Origin: Rossellomorea aquimaris
GTDB lineage: Bacteria > Bacillota > Bacilli > Bacillales > Bacillaceae_B
Assembly: GCF_020171925.1 (NCBI RefSeq)
Contig: NZ_JAIVAR010000002.1
Coordinates: forward strand, 558,001 to 622,000
Direction of reading: 5' to 3'
Length of the DNA: 64,000 nt
Below the pieces are notes generated by a model, which saw only the letters and a list, made by a program, of their open reading frames with translations, did no database searches and was not told the DNA's origin. The position numbers and the translations under genes are program-made. Within the stretch, counting starts at the first letter, position 1. Each line of letters opens with the position of its first letter. Positions 1 through 9,215 of this stretch are shown here, piece by piece.

Positions 1-809
1 AAGACGGCAAGCTCTCAGCAGGCGTACTCGTCGCTGCAAAGATCGCAGGGGTTGAAGAGATTTACAAGGTAGGCGGCGCCCAGGCGGTTGCAGCATTGGC
101 GTATGGGACCGAAACGATCGCTCCCGTCGATAAAATCACCGGCCCCGGAAATATCTACGTGGCGCTAGCCAAACGCGAGGTGTTCGGCGATGTGGATATC
201 GACATGATCGCAGGACCGAGTGAAATCGTCGTGTTGGCGGACGGAGAGCAGCACGCGGACGAAATCGCAGCCGACCTGTTGTCGCAGGCGGAGCACGATG
301 CACGTGCATCAGCGGTCCTGGTGACTACATGCGAAGTGCTTGCCGGAAACGTGGCAGAGGAAGTGGAACGACAGCTGTCCACGCTGCCTCGTGAAAGCAT
401 CGCCCGAGAATCCATCAATGAGTACGGTGCCATCTATGTTGTCGAGGACCTCGACAAGGGCGTGGAGCTGGTCAATAGTCTCGCACCCGAGCATCTTGAG
501 ATTTTGACCGCGAATCCGTTCGAGACGATGGCGGGGATCCGCCATGCCGGTGCGATTTTCTTGGGGAGGTACAGCTCGGAGCCTGTCGGGGATTATTTCG
601 CAGGCCCGAATCACGTACTGCCGACAAACGGGACGGCACGATTCTCGAGTCCATTGAACGTGGATGAATTCATGAAAAAATCAAGCATCATTTCCTACAG
701 TGAAAAAGCACTGAAGGAAAATGGAGATAAAATAGCGGCATTTGCACGGCTTGAAGGACTAGAAGCCCATGCCCGAGCAGTTGAAATACGATTGAACAAG
801 AAGGGTTGA
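1..809 (+). CDS. hisD: Histidinol dehydrogenase, 3' part (5' end outside window)
   Basis: The reading frame is open from the first codon in the window (frame starting at base 3) to TGA at 807-809, so this is the C-terminal ~268 residues of a longer protein. HisD oxidises L-histidinol to L-histidine in two NAD-dependent steps, the last reactions of histidine synthesis. Visible family signatures are [37 protein letters not shown] and APEHLEI, followed by GPNHVLPT near the C-terminus. hisB follows after 62 bases, and hisG would be expected upstream. A TTG at 96 is internal and is not a start. Confidence 0.97.
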   Translation, partial: DGKLSAGVLVAAKIAGVEEIYKVGGAQAVAALAYGTETIAPVDKITGPGNIYVALAKREVFGDVDIDMIAGPSEIVVLADGEQHADEIAADLLSQAEHDARASAVLVTTCEVLAGNVAEEVERQLSTLPRESIARESINEYGAIYVVEDLDKGVELVNSLAPEHLEILTANPFETMAGIRHAGAIFLGRYSSEPVGDYFAGPNHVLPTNGTARFSSPLNVDEFMKKSSIISYSEKALKENGDKIAAFARLEGLEAHARAVEIRLNKKG

Positions 810-812
810 TGC

Positions 813-850
813 TTTAGCGTGATAAACCGCTAAACGTACGTCCCTCGGTA
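813..850 (+). other. Hairpin between hisD and hisB
   Basis: TTTAGCG (813-819) pairs with CGCTAAA (828-834) around an 8-nt loop, and GTAC-gtccctcg-GTAC follows directly. There is no T tract, so it looks like an RNA processing or stability element inside the his transcript rather than a terminator. The string GTACGTCCCTC recurs in the large hairpin at 26507-26555. Confidence 0.4.
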
Positions 851-871
851 CTTTAAAGGAGTGAAGCAACG

Positions 872-1459
872 ATGGAGAGAAGTGCGGAGATTGTGAGGAA
901 GACGAATGAGACGGAGATTTCTTTGCGTTTTGGGATCGATGGTGAAGGGAATTCGGAGATCGAGACGGGTGTACCGTTCATGAGTCATATGCTGGACTTG
1001 TTCACGAAGCATGGACAGTTCGACTGCAAGATCGATGCGAATGGAGATACGGAGGTGGATGACCACCACACAACGGAGGATATCGGCATCTGCCTAGGGC
1101 AGGCGCTCGTCAAAGCACTTGGCGACAAAAAAGGCATCAAGCGCTACGGATCGGCGATGGTCCCGATGGATGAGGCGCTGGCAACGGTCGTGGTCGACTT
1201 GAGCAACCGCCCGCATCTTGAATTCAGGTCAGACCTTCCGAGCCAGAAGGTCGGGACGTTCGATACCGAGAATGTTCATGAATTTCTTTGGAAGCTGGCC
1301 CTCGAAGCGAGGATGAATCTTCACGTCATCGTCCACTACGGCCACAATACGCATCACATCATCGAAGCGATCTTCAAGGCACTCGGACGTGCCCTTGATG
1401 AAGCGACGACCATCGACCCTAGGGTCAAAGGAATCCCGTCCACAAAGGGGATGTTGTAA
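872..1459 (+). CDS. hisB: Imidazoleglycerol-phosphate dehydratase
   Basis: A 195-residue monofunctional HisB, the usual Gram-positive length. It dehydrates imidazole glycerol phosphate to imidazole acetol phosphate with bound Mn ions. The metal-binding histidine clusters are visible: FMSHMLDLFTKHGQFD, DDHHTTEDIGICLGQAL, and HYGHNTHHIIEAIFKALGRAL near the C-terminus. The start ATG is preceded by AAAGGAG eight to nine bases upstream. hisH begins three bases after the stop, so the genes are co-transcribed and probably translationally linked. Confidence 0.97.
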   Translation: MERSAEIVRKTNETEISLRFGIDGEGNSEIETGVPFMSHMLDLFTKHGQFDCKIDANGDTEVDDHHTTEDIGICLGQALVKALGDKKGIKRYGSAMVPMDEALATVVVDLSNRPHLEFRSDLPSQKVGTFDTENVHEFLWKLALEARMNLHVIVHYGHNTHHIIEAIFKALGRALDEATTIDPRVKGIPSTKGML

Positions 1460-1462
1460 ATC

Positions 1463-2101
1463 ATGATCGGCATCGCAGATTACGGAATGGGGAATCTTTT
1501 CTCCGTCAGCAAGGCACTGGAACGCCTCGGCGTCCCTTATTTCATCAGTGACGACCGTGAACAGCTTCTTGAGGCGGACGGTCTGATCCTTCCTGGAGTC
1601 GGTGCATTCAAGGATGCGATGGATCTCTTGGAATCCACTCATCTGAAAACGACGATCCTCGACTTTGCGCAGGCTGGTAAGCCGCTTCTCGGCATTTGCC
1701 TCGGGATGCAGCTCCTTTTTGAAAAAAGTGAAGAAAACGGTGTGACTCCTGGGCTCGGCCTGCTTCCTGGCGAAGTCATCCGGATCCCGAAGCGTGACGA
1801 CGAAGGAAACGAATATAAGGTCCCGCATATGGGCTGGAATCAGCTTGCATTCCAGAAGGAATCCGACCTTCTTGAGGGCCTGACAGAAGGCTACGTCTAT
1901 TTCGTCCACTCTTATTATGTAAAAGGATCTGACGACGTGCTGACCGCGACTTCAGGATATGCTGGTGTCATCATCCCGGCAGTCGTCGGCAAGGGCAATG
2001 TTTACGGCATGCAATTCCACCCTGAAAAGAGTGGGGAGCTTGGCATGCAGCTACTGGAAAACTTCACAAAACGAGTGAAAGAATCGGAGGTAGTTTCATG
2101 A
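1463..2101 (+). CDS. hisH: Imidazole glycerol phosphate synthase, glutaminase subunit
   Basis: A 212-residue class I glutamine amidotransferase. It releases ammonia from glutamine and channels it to HisF, its partner in the heterodimer that makes imidazole glycerol phosphate and AICAR. The nucleophilic cysteine sits in [10 protein letters not shown] (about residue 80), and the His/Glu of the triad in MQFHPEKS near the C-terminus. The oxyanion-strand motif around PHMGWNQ is also present. The stop overlaps the hisA start by four bases (ATGA), which suggests translational coupling. Confidence 0.97.
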   Translation: MIGIADYGMGNLFSVSKALERLGVPYFISDDREQLLEADGLILPGVGAFKDAMDLLESTHLKTTILDFAQAGKPLLGICLGMQLLFEKSEENGVTPGLGLLPGEVIRIPKRDDEGNEYKVPHMGWNQLAFQKESDLLEGLTEGYVYFVHSYYVKGSDDVLTATSGYAGVIIPAVVGKGNVYGMQFHPEKSGELGMQLLENFTKRVKESEVVS

Positions 2102-2838
2102 GTTTTACAATCTATCCCGCCATCGATATGCGCGGGGGAAAATGTGTACGATTGATCCAGGGAGACTATAATCAGGAGACGGTATACGGCGATTCTCCTT
2201 TTGATATGGCAAAAAAATTCGCGGATGAAGGGGCGGAATGGATCCACATGGTCGACCTCGACGGCGCGAAAGAGGGCTCAAGGATCAATGATGAATTCGT
2301 CCTTGCCGTTGCTGAAAAACTGGATAGCAAGGTGCAGATCGGTGGAGGCATCCGCACGGCGGACGATATCGAGCATTATTTGAACCGTGGTGTCGACCGC
2401 GTCATCATCGGCAGCATCGCCGTGTCGAATACGGAATTGGTGAAGGAATGGCTTCGCAAGTATGGCGGTGAGAAGATTGCCATCGGACTCGATGCGAAGG
2501 ACGGCTATGTCGCCACTCACGGCTGGATTGAAACGTCTTCCCTGAAGGCGGTGGACCTTGGGAAGGAACTGGCCGATGCCGGAGCGGAAACGTTCATTTT
2601 CACCGATATCGCAACGGACGGGATGCTCTCCGGGCCGAATATCGAAGCGGTTGTCGAACTTGCCCGTGAAACAGGTAAAGAAGTGATCGCATCCGGTGGT
2701 GTGAGTTCACTTGAGGACCTGGCTCAGCTAAAAGAATATTGTGACAAGGGCGTATCCGGTGCGATTTGCGGGAAGTCCTTGTACACCGGGAAGTTCACGG
2801 TTGCAGAGGCGTTGAAAGAGGTGAAGGGATCATGCTGA
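2098..2838 (+). CDS. hisA: Phosphoribosylformimino-AICAR-P isomerase
   Basis: A 246-residue (beta/alpha)8 barrel that isomerises ProFAR to PRFAR, an Amadori rearrangement. Recognisable elements are the N-terminal [18 protein letters not shown] with the catalytic Asp, QIGGGIRT in the first phosphate-binding half, and [15 protein letters not shown] with the second catalytic Asp, then [11 protein letters not shown]. The gene overlaps hisH by four bases at its start and hisF by seven at its end, as in the standard Bacillus his operon. Confidence 0.97.
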   Translation: MSFTIYPAIDMRGGKCVRLIQGDYNQETVYGDSPFDMAKKFADEGAEWIHMVDLDGAKEGSRINDEFVLAVAEKLDSKVQIGGGIRTADDIEHYLNRGVDRVIIGSIAVSNTELVKEWLRKYGGEKIAIGLDAKDGYVATHGWIETSSLKAVDLGKELADAGAETFIFTDIATDGMLSGPNIEAVVELARETGKEVIASGGVSSLEDLAQLKEYCDKGVSGAICGKSLYTGKFTVAEALKEVKGSC

Positions 2839-3590
2839 CGAAACGGATCATTCCCTGCCTTGATGTGAAGGACGGACGTGTCGTGAAAGGGGTGCAATTC
2901 GTTGAGCTGAGGGACGCCGGTGATCCGGTCGAGCTTGCGAAAATATATGACGAGCAGGGTGCGGACGAGTTGGTCTTTTTAGATATTTCGGCATCTCATG
3001 AAGGCCGGAAAACGATGGTCGAAGTCGTCCGCCATGTGGCGGCGGAGCTCGCCATCCCGTTCACCGTCGGTGGTGGCATCAATGCCGTCGAGGATATGAA
3101 GGCCATCCTGAGAGCTGGTGCCGACAAGGTTTCCTTGAACACGGCAGCAGTCCTGCGCCCGGAACTGGTGCGTGAAGGCGCTCAGTACTTCGGATCCCAA
3201 TGCATCGTGGTGGCGATCGACGCAAAGTATGATGAAGAAAGCGGCGGCTGGAAGGTCTACACTCACGGCGGTCGCAAGCTTCGGGACCTCGATGCAGTCG
3301 AATGGGCGAAGACGGTCGAAGCGCTTGGAGCAGGGGAAATCCTCCTGACGTCCATGGACAGCGACGGCGAGAAGAAAGGCTTCAATGTGTCACTGACGAA
3401 AGCAGTGAGTGAGGCCGTCTCGATTCCGGTCATCGCGTCGGGCGGAGCCGGTAATGCGGAACATTTTAAAGAAGTATTTACGAATGGAAAAGCTGATGCC
3501 GCACTAGCCGCATCCATTTTCCACTATAAAGAAACGAGCGTTGAAGAAGTGAAGAACTACTTGAAAGATCAGGAGGTGCACGTACGATGA
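2832..3590 (+). CDS. hisF: Imidazole glycerol phosphate synthase, cyclase subunit
   Basis: A 252-residue TIM barrel that pairs with HisH and uses the ammonia it delivers to cyclise PRFAR. The start chosen is ATG at 2832, giving [20 protein letters not shown]. This is the family's conserved N-terminus with the catalytic Asp in CLDV, and GTGAAGGG lies just upstream. A longer frame opening at 2766 would run back into hisA and lacks support. [18 protein letters not shown] (second catalytic Asp) and VIASGGAGN follow in family order. It overlaps hisA by seven and hisI by four bases. Confidence 0.97.
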   Translation: MLTKRIIPCLDVKDGRVVKGVQFVELRDAGDPVELAKIYDEQGADELVFLDISASHEGRKTMVEVVRHVAAELAIPFTVGGGINAVEDMKAILRAGADKVSLNTAAVLRPELVREGAQYFGSQCIVVAIDAKYDEESGGWKVYTHGGRKLRDLDAVEWAKTVEALGAGEILLTSMDSDGEKKGFNVSLTKAVSEAVSIPVIASGGAGNAEHFKEVFTNGKADAALAASIFHYKETSVEEVKNYLKDQEVHVR

Positions 3591-4225
3591 CCAAATATGA
3601 CTGGGTTGCAGATGTGAAATACGACGAGAAGGGGCTTGTCCCCGCGATTGTCCAGGATGCAGGCACAAAGGACGTGCTGACCCTGGCCTATATGAATGAA
3701 ACATCCTTGGCGAAGACGCTTGAAACGGGTGAAACCTGGTTCTACTCACGCTCTCGTCAGGAACTCTGGCACAAAGGCGCGACAAGCGGGAACACGCAGA
3801 CAGTGAAGAGCATCACCTGGGATTGCGATCGTGATGCGCTGCTCGTCCTCGTCGATAAAGAAGGGCCTGCCTGCCATAAGGGGGAGGAAAGCTGTTTCCA
3901 CGAAACGGTTGCCGGCGAAAAGAGTGGATCCCTCGCTTCAGAGGAGAACATCCTGCTGACGCTAGAAGCACTGATCGCCGACCGCGAAAAGGAACGTCCG
4001 GAAGGCGCCTACACGACCTACCTGTTTGAAAAAGGAATCGACAAGATCCTGAAGAAGGTCGGGGAGGAAGCATCGGAAGTGATCATCGCCGCGAAGAATC
4101 GGGATGCAGAAGAGCTGAAATGGGAAGTGGCGGATCTGTTCTACCACGTATTGGTCCTGCTCCGAGAACAGGGATTGCCGCTTGAAGACGTACTCGGGGT
4201 CCTTGTTGAGAGGCATAATAAGTAA
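3587..4225 (+). CDS. hisI: Bifunctional phosphoribosyl-AMP cyclohydrolase / phosphoribosyl-ATP pyrophosphatase
   Basis: A 212-residue HisIE fusion covering steps 2 and 3 of histidine synthesis. Residues ~1-115 form the cyclohydrolase: [35 protein letters not shown], and zinc and magnesium ligands in [11 protein letters not shown] and [12 protein letters not shown]. Residues ~120-212 form the all-alpha pyrophosphatase with [18 protein letters not shown] and [11 protein letters not shown]. It is the last gene of the operon, followed by a strong terminator. Confidence 0.97.
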   Translation: MTKYDWVADVKYDEKGLVPAIVQDAGTKDVLTLAYMNETSLAKTLETGETWFYSRSRQELWHKGATSGNTQTVKSITWDCDRDALLVLVDKEGPACHKGEESCFHETVAGEKSGSLASEENILLTLEALIADREKERPEGAYTTYLFEKGIDKILKKVGEEASEVIIAAKNRDAEELKWEVADLFYHVLVLLREQGLPLEDVLGVLVERHNK

Positions 4226-4236
4226 TGAATGCATGT

Positions 4237-4268
4237 GGGACGGTCTCTTTGGAGGTCCGTCTCTTTTT
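4237..4268 (+). terminator. Terminator of the his operon
   Basis: GGGACGG and CCGTCTC form a seven-pair stem with one G-T pair, followed directly by TTTTT. It begins 12 bases after the hisI stop. Confidence 0.85.
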
Positions 4269-4308
4269 ATTTGCCCAATTTTAAATGAATTTGAGTTGAT
4301 TTTAGAAT

Positions 4309-4512
4309 GATTACGCCCTTATTTTCGATAATTCACCCTCTAAATGAAGTGATTACCGCCTTATGTTTGATAACTTTCCCCTCTGAATGGAGCGATTACC
4401 CCCTTCATTCCGATCATTACACCCTTCATCGAACTAATTCTACCCTTCATTCCGATCATTACACCCTTCATCGAATTAATTCCCCCCTTCATTCCGATCA
4501 TTACGCCCTTCA
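4309..4512 (+). repeat. Intergenic array, ~10 units with 20-21-nt period
   Basis: The trinucleotide CCC of a unit resembling GATCATTACACCCTTCATTCC recurs at 4316, 4336, 4356, 4378, 4401, 4422, 4443, 4464, 4485 and 4506. The last six copies are exactly 21 bases apart. The units are imperfect, with one half conserved and the other variable. The array lies just after the his terminator. A 121-aa frame across it (4307-4672) has no ribosome site or protein-like composition and is treated as spurious. The rest of the 4226-4793 gap holds only the terminator and an AT-rich leader. Confidence 0.8.
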
Positions 4513-4793
4513 CCACAAAGATTCGTTGTCACCCAACCCAACCATCTCCAACAGTCACTCCTCCAGTAAAGCAGCAACCCCAGTCCCATCAAAATATGGT
4601 AGTTCAGTCAATCTTCGTTGTGTGTTATACTATCCTAGTTATAGGTTATTTACCGTGCAATTATTTTTATAGATAAATGAACTGCCTGTATGTGCTCTTT
4701 CCAACTCAACCATACACATGCTGCGAGTTAATCGTACAAAGATAGGTGAGGGAAAAGAGCCTGGATATACTATGAACGTTTCGGAGGACTTTG

Positions 4794-6302
4794 ATGAGAA
4801 AAGGGTCAAAAGCAAGAAGCGAGCAGGCGAAGGTGCTGTCGTTCGTCCCGACTGGAGAGTATTATTTCAATAAAGGGATGAAGGCCTATCAGCGCCGGGA
4901 GCTTAAGCGAGCGTTAAAATATTTGAATAGGGCGTTCCAATTGGAACCTTTAGAGCCGATGATTGCGTGTCAGTTGTCGATTGTCTATACAGAAATGGGC
5001 GATTTCAAGCGTGCCAATGAGCTGCTGCATGACGTCCTTGGGAACCTCGATCCACGCATGACGGAATGTCATTACTTCTTGGCCAATAATTACGCACACC
5101 TGGGCTTGTTTAAAGAAGCGTATGAACATGTGAGCGTGTATTTGGATAAAGAGGAAGATGGGGAATTCCAAGAGGATGCCGAAGATTTGCTCGAGTTGCT
5201 CGAACTCGATTCGGACCTATCGGTGGAAGACTTGTATGAGCACGATGATCTGATCGTCCAGCAGGAGAAGGCGAAGGACTTATTGGAGTCGGGCCATTTC
5301 CAAAAAGCCGTGGACACGTTGAAGAAAGTGATAGAAGAATATCCTGAATTCTGGTCTGCTTACAACAATCTGGCCCTTGCTTATTTCTATTTAGGTGAAG
5401 TGGAGAAGGCATCGGCTACGCTGGAAGAAGTGCTTGAGAAGAATCCAGGAAATCTTCACGCTCTTTGTAACACGGCTGTGTTTTATTTTTATCAAAAGAG
5501 ACAGGATGAGCTGGATCAGCTGATTGAAGGACTTGAGAAGGTCCGTCCGTTATTGCATGAGCACCGCTTCAAGCTTGGGGCGACGTTCGCGTTGGTCGGT
5601 CATTCAGACAAGGCTTATGAATGGCTGAAGTCACTGCAGAAGATCGGCTTTGAAGGGGATGCGAGCTATTATTACTGGCTGTCCCATTCTGCATACGAAA
5701 CCGGCCACGAGCAGACTGCCCGCAACGCCTGGAAGAAGGTTGTCGAGCTCAATCCCGAAAAAGAGGGAAGCGAGCCTTGGAATGATAACAAGTCGGAAGG
5801 ATTCGAAAATCATATCACCTCGATCCTGAAGAAATTGCAAAGTGAATACATGGAAGAGAAGCTGTTCGGTCTGTTCCTCACTTCCGTTTCGGAACATCAG
5901 CGGGCTGTGCTGACACATGCCGATTTCTGTGAAGTGGAGGAGCTTTCCATTGTGGAAAAGGTATATCTGGCACATGTACTGAACACCAACGGGAACGGTT
6001 CGATGAAAGTGAATCAGGAAATCAAGAACATGCATGAAGTCGCCCTTCATCTATATGATTGCCATCATCCGATCTCGAGCGTCGATTCCGGCTTGTTCTT
6101 GACGTGGTTCACCATTGCGTACCGCGGCCTGAAAGAGCGTGAATCATTCAAGAATACAAAAGCTTTTGCAGCGGCTGCGGACTTCGTGTGGAACCGCCTG
6201 CGGAATGACAAGGTGACAAAGAAGCAGATGTGCGATCGATACAATGTTTCGGCAAGCACGCTGACTAAATATATTGCCGTGGTGGAAAGCTATCTTCCAT
6301 GA
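4794..6302 (+). CDS. TPR-repeat protein (YvcD-like) with C-terminal HTH-like segment
   Basis: A 502-residue soluble protein of tandem tetratricopeptide repeats, for example GMKAYQRRELKRALKYLNRAFQLEP near residue 30 and ALAYFYLGEVEKASATLEEVLEKNP near 200. It ends with MCDRYNVSASTLTKYIAVVE, which resembles a helix-turn-helix. ATG 4794 is chosen over TTG 4791 because it sits better spaced from GGAGGA at 4783. Position directly upstream of trxB matches B. subtilis yvcD. The molecular role is unknown; the repeats imply protein-protein contact, and the terminal segment could bind DNA or simply be structural. Confidence 0.85.
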   Translation: MRKGSKARSEQAKVLSFVPTGEYYFNKGMKAYQRRELKRALKYLNRAFQLEPLEPMIACQLSIVYTEMGDFKRANELLHDVLGNLDPRMTECHYFLANNYAHLGLFKEAYEHVSVYLDKEEDGEFQEDAEDLLELLELDSDLSVEDLYEHDDLIVQQEKAKDLLESGHFQKAVDTLKKVIEEYPEFWSAYNNLALAYFYLGEVEKASATLEEVLEKNPGNLHALCNTAVFYFYQKRQDELDQLIEGLEKVRPLLHEHRFKLGATFALVGHSDKAYEWLKSLQKIGFEGDASYYYWLSHSAYETGHEQTARNAWKKVVELNPEKEGSEPWNDNKSEGFENHITSILKKLQSEYMEEKLFGLFLTSVSEHQRAVLTHADFCEVEELSIVEKVYLAHVLNTNGNGSMKVNQEIKNMHEVALHLYDCHHPISSVDSGLFLTWFTIAYRGLKERESFKNTKAFAAAADFVWNRLRNDKVTKKQMCDRYNVSASTLTKYIAVVESYLP

Positions 6303-6390
6303 GCATATATTTGGACGATGAACCCTGTTTTTTATAGGATAATGATAGATAGTCAATACTATATGGGGAATACAATGAAACATGAGATAA

Positions 6391-7365
<975 letters not shown>

Positions 7366-7371
7366 TGAATA

Positions 7372-7403
7372 AAGCCTTGGGATCACGGATCCCAAGGCTT
7401 TTT
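7372..7403 (+). terminator. Terminator shared by trxB and the convergent small gene
   Basis: AAGCCTTGGGATC-ACG-GATCCCAAGGCTT is a perfect 13-bp stem followed by TTTTT. A-rich sequence on the other side lets it work for the minus-strand gene that ends at 7404. Confidence 0.9.
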
Positions 7404-7550
7404 CTATTTCCGCAAATACTTATCATACATCGCAATCAATTCAGTCAGCGTCCACTTTTCCACTTCCGGACCTTCCGCCACTCCGTTCTGCACGATCAGA
7501 CGTATGAAATGCTCCCGCTGTTTCTGGACAGCTTCACGTAAAAACGGCAT
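7404..7550 (-). CDS. 48-aa basic protein, FbpA-like
   Basis: A 48-residue frame on the minus strand starts with ATG at 7550 and ends with TAG at 7404. AAAGGAG lies nine bases upstream of the ATG. It reads MPFLREAVQKQREHFIRLIV, then a short linker and WTLTELIAMYDKYLRK. The charged first helix with KQRE, the I.LIV..GV segment and the C-terminal LTELI..Y helix recall the Fur-regulated basic protein A family of Bacillus, small factors in iron-sparing regulation. That assignment is by pattern memory only. I saw no clear Fur box upstream. It converges on trxB and shares its terminator. Confidence 0.6.
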   Translation of the reverse strand: MPFLREAVQKQREHFIRLIVQNGVAEGPEVEKWTLTELIAMYDKYLRK

Positions 7551-7645
7551 TGCCTTCACTCCTTTAGTCGATTTCCTTCATTTTAAATCCTTTTCCCTCC
7601 ACTTACCGCAACCTTGTAAGCTTTCCTTCCAAGAAAAAGAATGTT

Positions 7646-7662
7646 TGTCAGACTTTCTTACA
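7646..7662 (+). promoter_or_regulatory. TnrA/GlnR box upstream of tnrA
   Basis: TGTCAGACTTTCTTACA matches the TGTNA-N7-TNACA consensus at every fixed position. Its centre is ~49 bases before the start point implied by the -10 TATAAT at 7691-7696, the distance typical of TnrA-activated promoters. There is no good -35, as expected for an activated promoter. This implies positive autoregulation. Confidence 0.85.
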
Positions 7663-7719
7663 TAAATCCCTAGAGCCCCCAAAAGCTATGTATAATGGAA
7701 GAAAGAGGAGGAGGGTAGT

Positions 7720-8034
7720 GTGGGACAGGAATCTTCCTATAAAGACAAAAAAGTGATCTCAATCGGAATAGTCAGCGAATTAACTGGCCTGACAGAAAGA
7801 AAAATCAGGTACTACGAAGAAAAGAAACTGATCTTCCCGGAACGGACCAACCGGGGATACCGCAAATATTCCTTTAACGACGTCGAGCGGTTAATGGAAA
7901 TTGCGGACCATAGAGAAGAAGGCGTCACAACCAAGGAAATCAAGTATGAATTGACCAAAAAAGAGAGACAGGAAGCGAAGCAGAAAATGATCACGGGGCA
8001 GATCAATGCGCGCTTCGGGATTCAGAAGAATTGA
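7720..8034 (+). CDS. tnrA: MerR-type nitrogen regulator TnrA
   Basis: A 104-residue MerR-family regulator. The N-terminal [20 protein letters not shown], then [17 protein letters not shown] and [15 protein letters not shown], match TnrA closely, including the lysine-rich lead segment that separates TnrA from GlnR. TnrA activates or represses nitrogen genes during nitrogen limitation, and feedback-inhibited glutamine synthetase sequesters it through its C-terminus, here [17 protein letters not shown] at 7720 is the start, with GAGGAGGAGGG upstream. A TnrA box lies in its promoter. A terminator follows. Confidence 0.93.
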   Translation: MGQESSYKDKKVISIGIVSELTGLTERKIRYYEEKKLIFPERTNRGYRKYSFNDVERLMEIADHREEGVTTKEIKYELTKKERQEAKQKMITGQINARFGIQKN

Positions 8035-8043
8035 TAAATTATT

Positions 8044-8079
8044 AAAAGGCAAACTCCTTTGGTGAGTATGCCTTTTTTT
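8044..8079 (+). terminator. Terminator after tnrA
   Basis: AAAAGGCA and TGCCTTTTTTT enclose an inner ACTC/GAGT pairing, giving a stem followed by a T tract. Confidence 0.8.
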
Positions 8080-8190
8080 GTGTTGGTTATATGTATTTGG
8101 GTCCGGTATATATAAGATGGAAAAGGAACTACCAAGGGGAAAGCCCCAGTGAGTATATAAGCTATTTAAGTAACCGTCGATTGGAGAAGA

Positions 8191-8228
8191 CTAACCTTTT
8201 TGTTCTTTAAAAAGAACAAAAAGGTTAG
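8191..8228. repeat. 18-bp perfect inverted repeat with GTTCTTTA core
   Basis: The arm starting CTAACCTTTTTGTTCTTT (8191-8208) is exactly complementary to the arm ending at 8228, with only two bases between. The core GTTCTTTAAAAAGAAC (8202-8217) recurs as GTTCTTTATTAAGAAC at 10616-10631, on the far side of the GH16-GT2 pair. A half-site pair TTTGTTCT / AGAACAAA (8317-8324, 8351-8358) flanks the -10 TATAAT at 8324-8329. It could be an operator or a terminator-like hairpin; the recurrence favours a regulatory site. The rest of 8035-8380 is AT-rich leader. Confidence 0.55.
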
Positions 8229-8380
8229 ATAAATCAAGTATTAATATGGATTCAAGAGATTTAGTTCATTAAAGTGAGCTTTTTGAGTTGATTTGGCCTT
8301 TTAAAGTTTGGGGATGTTTGTTCTATAATAAGTACAATAATTCACTATAAAGAACAAATGGTGAGAAGAGAGGAATTAAT

Positions 8381-9211
8381 ATGAAGCGCATTTTTGTTTT
8401 ATTAGTAATTTCATGTGGTTTTATCCTTACATCTTCTTATGAAACCTCAACTATTTCAACTAAAAATGCTCTGAATCTTAACTATGACACAAGTGTAGAT
8501 GAAGTGCGGTTCAATAAAGGATTAACCACTGTTTCAAACGAGGAATGGAAATTGATCTTTCAAGATGATTTTGATACTGATTCTTTTAATGAAGATGCAT
8601 GGAATGGGATTAATAAAGGTTGGAATTACAATAATGAGCTCCAATATTATAGGAAAGAAAATATTCAGGTAGGTGATGGTTCTTTAAAATTGAATGCCAA
8701 AAAGGAAGAGTATAAAGGTCATACATATACATCCGCGCAAATTAATACAAAATCAAAACTAGAAGTTCATTATGGAAAGATTGAAATTAGAGCAAGATAC
8801 GATGGAGGGAAAGGATTATTCCCTGCCATTTGGTTACTTCCAGCTGATGACTCAAAAACGTTGCCAGAAGTGGATATTATGGAAGCGATTGGACAAGAAC
8901 CAAAGAAGGTCTATATGGTGAATCACTTTGGAGAACCTAACCAATACACCACTAATCATCAAATGATCGAAGTTCAGGATAATGAACAGTTCCATACGTA
9001 TACCTTGGAATGGAATAAGAGTGAATTGAATTGGTATATCGATAATGTGCTTTATTTTTCTAATAGAAAGGGGGTCCCTCATGAACCGATGTATTTGATT
9101 TTAAACTTAGCGGTAGGAGGAAATTGGCCAGGAAATCCAGATGAATCCACAAGTTTTCCTTCAACATTTGAGATAGACAGTGTGAAAATATATGAATCTT
9201 TAAGGAGATGA
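8381..9211 (+). CDS. Secreted GH16 beta-glucanase
   Basis: A 276-residue protein. A hydrophobic N-terminal segment (MKRIFVLLVISCGFILTSS) is a signal peptide, with a Cys that could allow lipidation although the lipobox is poor. The GH16 catalytic motif E163-V-D165-I-M-E168 is intact; the two glutamates act as nucleophile and acid/base on beta-1,3 or mixed-linked glucans. Other family features are LIFQDDFD, YGKIEIRARYDGGKGLFPAIWLLP, FHTYTLEW and LILNLAVGGNWPG. The four-base gap to the GT2 synthase implies a shared function: trimming or releasing the polymer made next door. Base composition is clearly more AT-rich than the flanking core genes. Confidence 0.9.
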   Translation: MKRIFVLLVISCGFILTSSYETSTISTKNALNLNYDTSVDEVRFNKGLTTVSNEEWKLIFQDDFDTDSFNEDAWNGINKGWNYNNELQYYRKENIQVGDGSLKLNAKKEEYKGHTYTSAQINTKSKLEVHYGKIEIRARYDGGKGLFPAIWLLPADDSKTLPEVDIMEAIGQEPKKVYMVNHFGEPNQYTTNHQMIEVQDNEQFHTYTLEWNKSELNWYIDNVLYFSNRKGVPHEPMYLILNLAVGGNWPGNPDESTSFPSTFEIDSVKIYESLRR

Positions 9212-9215
9212 CCTG

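Noticed and set aside
4307..4672. 121-aa frame across the 4.3-kb repeats
   Set aside because: Open only because the repeat unit lacks stops in that frame; no ribosome site, Ser/His/Thr-rich junk, overlaps the periodic array.
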